DNA of 38,454 nt from Cyanobacteria bacterium CG_2015-22_32_23 (lineage in GTDB: Bacteria; Cyanobacteriota; Cyanobacteriia; Cyanobacteriales; Cyanobacteriaceae), in contig JAACUG010000088.1 in NCBI GenBank assembly GCA_009993045.1, positions 1 to 38,454 on the forward strand. The letters run 5' to 3'. A model generated the notes under the pieces. That model was not told where the DNA came from and did not search any database. It worked only from the letters and a program-made list of their open reading frames with translations. The stretch's first letter is position 1; each line of letters starts with the position of its first letter. Of the stretch, positions 33,494 to 38,454 are shown piece after piece. A program made the translations under genes and the position numbers.

Positions 33494-35293
33494 ATGACAA
33501 TAGATCGTGATTTAATGGGTCAAGTTTATCAATGTATTATTGTTTGTCCTCTCTCTCAATCCCCTAAAATTCCTTTTGTTTTTTCCCCTAATTCTTCCCA
33601 TCGATATGCTTTAACTACCCCTATTTCTGATATATCTTTATCTCCTTTTTTGATAGTTGGCGATCGCCATTATTTTTGTTTAGATGTAGTGGATACAAAA
33701 CCCACAGAAAGAGGAATTTTAGATGAAAATTTAGATCATGTAGAACGTTTTGAGCGAGATAGTTTAAAAGAAGCAGGAATCCCAGATTTAGCCTTTACTT
33801 ACTTGACTCTAACAGAATATAGCCCCACAGTACCAGAATTATTTGACGGTTGGGAAGATAAAAATAACCATCAAGAATTTGTAATTATTACCAGTCATAA
33901 GGAAGATCAAAAATTAGAAGATTATTTCCAGAATAATAACTTTAAAATAGCTGAAGTTTTGCCTTATTTACAAAAAACTGCCAAATTATGGAAAAGTTTT
34001 GCGAAAATAGATTGTTGCGAAACACTATTAAGATTAGATAACTTAAAAGTTGACTTAGACGGCACATTAATTATAGATAAAATATATCTTGATTTTCCTA
34101 ATGATCCACCTTTATTAAGACAATTAGTAGAAACATGGGCAAATTTATTAGGAGATTCCCATGATGACTATAAGTCTTTTATCACTGATTTGATGATTCA
34201 AATTGAATCGGGAGACATTGACGATATTCAACAATTACGCTCAGAATTACAATTGTTAGCTCAAGAAATTGAAATGCAATCTTTATTAGAGCAAGAAGAA
34301 GACAAAGAAGGAGAAGAAATGATAATCATACCAGGTGCGGATGAATTAAACGAGTTAGTCAATCAATTTGATTTTGAAGAATCAGAAATTCAAGACGCAA
34401 CCCAAATTAACAATCCTTCAGCCGATGATCAACCGACAATAGTACTTCCTATGAGGCTTTTAAGTCTAACAGAAGTGGGTTTAAGTGATATTGGACGCAA
34501 AAGAGGCCATAATGAAGACTGTTTCGCCATTGAAACTAATATTCAGAAGAAAGAAAGTCCTCAAGGTACTTATTATAATGCCAAAGGTTTTTTTGTAGTG
34601 TGTGATGGCATGGGAGGTCACGCTTCAGGAGAAGTCGCCAGCGCCATGGCAGTTAAAACTTTATATAATTACTTTCAAAAATCTTGGGTAGATGAATTAC
34701 CATCAGCAGAAACCATTAAAGACGGTATTCTTCAAGCCAATGAAGTCATTTATGGGGCTAATATCGAAAAAGGACAAACAGGATCAGGTAGAATGGGAAC
34801 TACTCTTGTTATGACTTTAATTCAAGGTACAAAAGCCGTTATCGCTCATGTAGGTGATAGTCGTATTTACAGAGTAAATCGCAAATGGGGATTAGAACAA
34901 CTAACGGTAGATCATTCTGTAGCACAAGCCGAAATTAAACACGGTATTGAGTCAGATATTGCCTTTGCTAGGCCGGATGCTTTCCAGTTAACTCAAGCTT
35001 TAGGCCCTAGAGATAATACTTTTGTGAATCCTGATATTAATTTTTTGGATATTAAAGAAGATACACTTTTTGTTATGTGTTCTGATGGATTATCTGACAA
35101 CGACTTATTAGAAAATCATTGGGAAACCGCATTATTACCGTTAATTAGCTCTAAAGCCAATTTAGATGAAGGTATTACACAAATTATCGATTTAGGTAAT
35201 CAATTTAATGGTCATGATAACATTACTTGCGTTTTAATTCGCATCAAAGTGCAACCTAATTTAGAACATCAAAATGCTATTTTTCAATCATAA
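33494..35293 (+). CDS. PP2C-type protein phosphatase with divergent N-terminal domain
   Basis: A 599-residue protein. The C-terminal PP2C domain (about 325-585) removes phosphate from Ser/Thr using two metals. Its motifs are GRKRGHNEDCF, DGMGGHASGE (from Asp371), HVGDSRIYR, LTVDHS, SDGLSDN (530-536) and GHDNITCVL (from Gly573). The N-terminal 300 residues carry a segment, EFVIITSHKEDQKLEDYF to LLRLDNLKVDLDGTLIID, that recalls a degraded protein-kinase C-lobe without catalytic HRD or DFG residues. An acidic linker (about 270-310) joins the two. The amidase gene starts 20 bp downstream. Confidence 0.92.
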   Translation: MTIDRDLMGQVYQCIIVCPLSQSPKIPFVFSPNSSHRYALTTPISDISLSPFLIVGDRHYFCLDVVDTKPTERGILDENLDHVERFERDSLKEAGIPDLAFTYLTLTEYSPTVPELFDGWEDKNNHQEFVIITSHKEDQKLEDYFQNNNFKIAEVLPYLQKTAKLWKSFAKIDCCETLLRLDNLKVDLDGTLIIDKIYLDFPNDPPLLRQLVETWANLLGDSHDDYKSFITDLMIQIESGDIDDIQQLRSELQLLAQEIEMQSLLEQEEDKEGEEMIIIPGADELNELVNQFDFEESEIQDATQINNPSADDQPTIVLPMRLLSLTEVGLSDIGRKRGHNEDCFAIETNIQKKESPQGTYYNAKGFFVVCDGMGGHASGEVASAMAVKTLYNYFQKSWVDELPSAETIKDGILQANEVIYGANIEKGQTGSGRMGTTLVMTLIQGTKAVIAHVGDSRIYRVNRKWGLEQLTVDHSVAQAEIKHGIESDIAFARPDAFQLTQALGPRDNTFVNPDINFLDIKEDTLFVMCSDGLSDNDLLENHWETALLPLISSKANLDEGITQIIDLGNQFNGHDNITCVLIRIKVQPNLEHQNAIFQS

Positions 35294-35313
35294 TTGCCTT
35301 TTTTTTAATACCC

Positions 35314-36735
35314 ATGAAAAACGATTCTAACTTAAAGTTTATCTCCGCTTTAGATTTAAGTACATTAATTCATCGTAAAGAAATTTCCCCCGTAGAAATA
35401 ATCGAATTTTACGCAGCCAGAATCAGTAAAATTGATCCTTTTCTTGGTAGTTTTACCTATGTAGCTTTAGAGACTGCCATGGAAACCGCCAAAAATCACA
35501 CAGAAATTTTAGGAAAAACCACTGATACTTCTACTTTACCCCTGTTTTTTGGTATTCCTACCGCCATTAAAGACTTATACCCTGTGGCTGGAATGCCCAT
35601 TAGTTATGGTAATGGTTTTATTAAAGATCAAATTTCTTCTTCTGACTGTGGCTTGGTAACAAAAATTAAACAAGCTGGATTTATCATCCTCGGCAAAACT
35701 GCAACCTCAGAATTAGGCTCATTACCTTATATTGAATCTATGGGTTTACCTCCTGCTCGTAATCCTTATAATTTAGAATACACTTCAGGAGGCTCTAGTG
35801 GAGGGGCGGCGGCGGCGGTGGCGGCTGGTTTAATTCCTGTAGCACCTGGCTCTGATGGTGGTGGTTCAGTTCGTGGTCCTGCTTTTTGTTGTGGTTTAGT
35901 AGGGTTAAAACCTTCTAGGGGTAGAATTTCTAACGCCCCTGTGGGGGATTATTTAGGAGGCATTGCTACTCATGGTTGTCTTAGTCGCACCGTAGCGGAT
36001 AATGCGGCTTTGTTAGACGTTATTTCAGGATACATCACGGGTGATCCTTATTGGCTGCCTAATCCTGCCGTTAGCTTCTTAGATGCCATTACCCAAGATA
36101 CGGGAAAACTTAGAATCGCTTTTGCTACTTCTGTTTTACCTTCTGGTGAAGGAGATGATATTTTACAACAACAGGTAAAAAATATTGCTCATCATTTACA
36201 AGATATGGGGCATTGTCTCTCGGAGGCTTGTCCTGATTTTACCCCTTTAGTTGAACCTTTTGTCACTATTTGGCAATCCAGTGTTAGTCTTGCTGCTTTT
36301 CCTGAACAAATTTTAAGCCCGATGAATCGTTGGTTAAATGGGCGATCGCAAGATTTAGGAGGCTATTTACAATCTTTACATCAAATACAGATAATTTCTC
36401 GTCAAATAGTCGCTTTTTTTGATGATTTTGACGTTTTACTACTCCCTACTTATTTACAACCCCCTATCAAAGTCGGTGCATGGTCTGATTTATCTTTTGA
36501 AGATACTTTACAGCATATCATTAAGTGGATTAATCCTTGTCCTCCTTTTAATGCTACAGGGCAACCTGCTATTGCTATTCCGACAGGCTTTACAGAGCAA
36601 GGGATTCCAGTGGGGGTACAATTAATAGGAAAACCAAACGATGAAGCAACAATATTACAATTAGCTTATCAACTAGAAAAAATAATTAATTGGCATCAAT
36701 ATCATCCCAAAGAAGTAATTATAATTAATACATAA
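35314..36735 (+). CDS. Amidase-signature family amidase
   Basis: A 473-residue amidase. The Ser-cisSer-Lys triad is Lys86 (PTAIKDLYP), the cis-serine in GGSSGG (161-162) and the nucleophile Ser185 in DGGGSVRGP. The signature block continues as FCCGLVGLKPSRGRIS. It hydrolyses an amide bond of unknown substrate. Without gatC or gatB nearby, and with a C-terminal end unlike GatA, a stand-alone amidase is more likely than Glu-tRNA amidotransferase. It is 20 bp after the phosphatase gene and probably cotranscribed. Confidence 0.92.
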   Translation: MKNDSNLKFISALDLSTLIHRKEISPVEIIEFYAARISKIDPFLGSFTYVALETAMETAKNHTEILGKTTDTSTLPLFFGIPTAIKDLYPVAGMPISYGNGFIKDQISSSDCGLVTKIKQAGFIILGKTATSELGSLPYIESMGLPPARNPYNLEYTSGGSSGGAAAAVAAGLIPVAPGSDGGGSVRGPAFCCGLVGLKPSRGRISNAPVGDYLGGIATHGCLSRTVADNAALLDVISGYITGDPYWLPNPAVSFLDAITQDTGKLRIAFATSVLPSGEGDDILQQQVKNIAHHLQDMGHCLSEACPDFTPLVEPFVTIWQSSVSLAAFPEQILSPMNRWLNGRSQDLGGYLQSLHQIQIISRQIVAFFDDFDVLLLPTYLQPPIKVGAWSDLSFEDTLQHIIKWINPCPPFNATGQPAIAIPTGFTEQGIPVGVQLIGKPNDEATILQLAYQLEKIINWHQYHPKEVIIINT

Positions 36736-36832
36736 CTTTACGATTTAGTAACAACTTGTGAGATTTGCCCCTGATAATGATAATATAAATTACCAATTAG
36801 AAAAATCAGTTTACCAAGGAAATATTTATACT

Positions 36833-36970
36833 ATGGAAGCTACTATGTTGTTGGCTAAACTACCAGAGGCTTACGAAATTTTCAAGCCTTTAGTAGATGT
36901 GTTACCCATTATCCCTTTATTCTTTTTATTATTAGCGTTTGTTTGGCAAGCGGCTGTTGGTTTCAGATAA
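36833..36970 (+). CDS. psbK: Photosystem II protein K precursor
   Basis: A 45-residue single-helix photosystem II subunit, found next to CP43. The sequence [19 protein letters not shown] followed by [10 protein letters not shown] is highly characteristic. The first eight residues (MEATMLLA) are likely removed to leave a mature protein starting at Lys9. The longer reading frame starting 75 bp upstream adds an unrelated leader and should not be used; AAGGAAA about 9 bp before ATG 36833 supports this start. A terminator follows. Confidence 0.97.
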   Translation: MEATMLLAKLPEAYEIFKPLVDVLPIIPLFFLLLAFVWQAAVGFR

Positions 36971-37010
36971 ATTAAATTTTTTGCTGAAATTAAAACAGAA
37001 ATAATTATTA

Positions 37011-37051
37011 AAAACCCATGCTTTAAAAATTAAAATAGTGTGGGTTTTTTT
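37011..37051 (+). terminator. psbK terminator
   Basis: AAAACCCA (37011-37018) pairs with TGGGTTTT (37041-37048), and the T-run extends to 37051. The loop of 22 nt is long and AT-rich. Confidence 0.8.
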
Positions 37052-37057
37052 ATAGGC

Positions 37058-37071
37058 TTCAGGTTTCAGGT
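37058..37071. repeat. Heptamer tandem repeat (TTCAGGT, two units)
   Basis: Two exact units, the inverse complement of the TGAAACC family seen at 9197-9217. Confidence 0.55.
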
Positions 37072-37111
37072 TTTAAATAATGAGTTTATAAATTATTCAA
37101 CTTCTTCCCCG

Positions 37112-37167
37112 TCTCCTCTCTCCTCTCTCCTTTTTCCTCTCTCCTTTCTCCTCTCTCCTTTCTCCTC
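37112..37167. repeat. Eight-unit heptamer array (TCTCCTY), pure pyrimidine
   Basis: Eight consecutive 7-bp units of TCTCCTC or TCTCCTT, one of them the variant TTTCCTC, run from 37112 to 37167. The plus strand is all pyrimidine. The array ends at the base before the alr stop codon (minus strand), so it forms the start of the alr 3' region. It is the longest of the period-7 arrays here. Confidence 0.9.
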
Positions 37168-38310
37168 TTAAATATTATTTATTCTTGGTAAACGGTTTTT
37201 AAAACCGCATAATATTTCCCATGAAATTGTACCCATAGTATTTGCCCAATCATCTGCACTAATGTCTAAATTACCATCTTTGCCTAGTAAAGTAACAATT
37301 TCACCTACTTCTAAATCAGGGAAATCTGTCACATTTAACATTAATTGATCCATAGTAATATTACCAATTTGATTAGCAAATCTTCCCTTAATTATTACCT
37401 TTATTTTGTTTGATAATAACCGAGGAATTCCATCAGCATAACCAATACCAACTACTGCAATTTTTGTCTGGCGATCGCTTTTAAAAGTATGACTGTAACT
37501 AACCCCAGTATCAGGAGGTAAAGTTTTAATTTGGGTAATTCTGGCTTTAACTTCTAAAGCAGGTTGTAATTTGAGTTTCTCCTTCAGATGAGATGCTGGA
37601 TAAATGCCATATAAAGCTAAACCGACTCTTACCATATCATAATGTAAATGGCGATCGCTTAAAGTACCAGCAGAATTAGCTAAATGTAAAAGAGGAAGAT
37701 TGATAACACTGGTTTTTAAAGCAGAAATAGCTTCTTCAAAACGAGAATGTTGCAACATCATCACAGAAGTATTAATATCATCAGCAGTAGCTAAATGGGA
37801 ATAAATACTAACTAAATGTAACTGAGGAAATTGTTGAATATAGTTAACAAAATCTACGGCATTGTGCCAATGAGTGCCAAGCCTTGACATTCCCGTATCT
37901 AATTTAAGATGTACAGGTAAAGTGGCGTTAAGATGACTTAAAGTTTCCGCAAAAATAAAAGCCTGTGGAGGTGTGCATAAAGTAGGCTCTAACTTATATT
38001 CTACAATATCCTTAATTTCATTTTTGGTGTTAATAGCCCCTAAAATCAAAATGGGTGCATTTATACCAGCTTCCCTTAACTCAATGCCTTCGGATAAAGT
38101 AGCAATGGCTAAAGAGTCAACTCCTGATTTTAAAATAGTTTGCGCAACTTTGACCGCACCATGGCCATAACCATCAGCCTTGATGACTGCCATTAACTTA
38201 GTTTCAGGGTTGAGAAACCTTTTCAATTCTCGCACATTATTGACTAAGGCTTGATGATTAATATTAATCCATGCCCGTTGTTGTTGATGACTAGAGAGAT
38301 AATAATTCAC
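37168..38310 (-). CDS. alr: Alanine racemase
   Basis: A 380-residue PLP enzyme that makes D-alanine for peptidoglycan. The PLP lysine is Lys44 in AVIKADGYGHGA. The second catalytic residue, a tyrosine, is in the GVSYSHTF segment. MVRVGLALYGIYP and VGIGYADGIPR are family motifs. The length is normal. Two HIP1 octamers lie inside the gene. The stop codon touches the heptamer array. No operon partner on the minus strand is visible within the window. Confidence 0.96.
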   Translation of the reverse strand: MNYYLSSHQQQRAWININHQALVNNVRELKRFLNPETKLMAVIKADGYGHGAVKVAQTILKSGVDSLAIATLSEGIELREAGINAPILILGAINTKNEIKDIVEYKLEPTLCTPPQAFIFAETLSHLNATLPVHLKLDTGMSRLGTHWHNAVDFVNYIQQFPQLHLVSIYSHLATADDINTSVMMLQHSRFEEAISALKTSVINLPLLHLANSAGTLSDRHLHYDMVRVGLALYGIYPASHLKEKLKLQPALEVKARITQIKTLPPDTGVSYSHTFKSDRQTKIAVVGIGYADGIPRLLSNKIKVIIKGRFANQIGNITMDQLMLNVTDFPDLEVGEIVTLLGKDGNLDISADDWANTMGTISWEILCGFKNRLPRINNI

Positions 38311-38454
38311 TTTTACTACTTTTACACGATAAAATTTAAGGTGATTAATTAATCAAAGAATTGAAGATAATAAAATCAATTAAGATATATTTTTTGTGCA
38401 TTCTTTAATTTAATACCTAACACCGCTCTATGAAACTTACTCAAACTTGATCAA

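Noticed and set aside
36758-36970. Longer 70-residue reading of psbK
   Set aside because: The first 25 residues are unlike any PsbK, and the ATG at 36833 with an upstream AAGGAAA gives the exact family length of 45.
37112-37167. CRISPR-like array
   Set aside because: Units are 7 bp, contiguous and without spacers; it is a microsatellite-like array.

Overview
The window is a stretch of cyanobacterial chromosome. Photosystem II genes (psbB with psbT, and psbK), a three-domain cyanobacterial ribosomal protein S1, a cobalamin-pathway methyltransferase, glycogen phosphorylase and an ISE2-like helicase all point there. The DNA is very AT-rich. It carries 12 exact copies of the HIP1 octamer GCGATCGC, every one inside a coding region, and several 7-bp tandem repeat arrays between genes. 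An AT-rich unicellular genus such as Cyanobacterium or Geminocystis would fit, but that is inference. I saw no tRNA, rRNA, CRISPR array, prophage or intact transposase.

Layout. 1-1753: a 5'-truncated PAS-GGDEF diguanylate cyclase and a HAD phosphatase. 2148-4067: a three-gene operon (DUF442-type phosphatase, CxxC thioredoxin-like protein, CSCS-motif permease) behind a promoter with the layout of a MerR-regulated promoter. 4068-4532: a MITE-like element, then the psbB promoter. 4533-6378: psbB and psbT, with an intercistronic hairpin and a terminator. 6500-8468: nrdR and rps1. 8651-10040 (minus): gcvH and cobM. 10475-12568: a stand-alone EF-G with the two cysteines of the redox-sensitive cyanobacterial EF-G. 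12610-15025 (minus): pentapeptide-repeat protein, glutaredoxin, DMT permease. 15180-17699: glgP. 17811-22828 (minus): membrane-anchored GH104 lysozyme-like protein, sugar transferase, Ski2-like helicase. 23308-24087: SRPBCC protein and a small membrane protein. 24109-25745 (minus): cupin, PPC-domain protein, LapA-like protein. 25927-27203: BlaI-family repressor and M56 peptidase pair. 27389-28921: trpE. 29056-30792 (minus): recN. 30895-31662: amino-acid-type binding protein, followed by a triplicated terminator-like repeat. 31878-33281 (minus): a fusion of a MazG-like pyrophosphohydrolase and an acyl-CoA dehydrogenase-like domain. 33494-36735: PP2C phosphatase with a possible pseudokinase-like N-terminus, and an amidase. 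36833-36970: psbK. 37168-38310 (minus): alr.

Most genes are chromosomal housekeeping genes in short transcription units with frequent strand switches, as is usual in cyanobacteria. The least ordinary items are the MazG/acyl-CoA dehydrogenase fusion, the MerR-type promoter on an operon with no regulator gene beside it, the shared 7-bp period of the intergenic tandem repeats, the possible ATT start or leader of rps1, and the repeated terminator downstream of the binding-protein gene.
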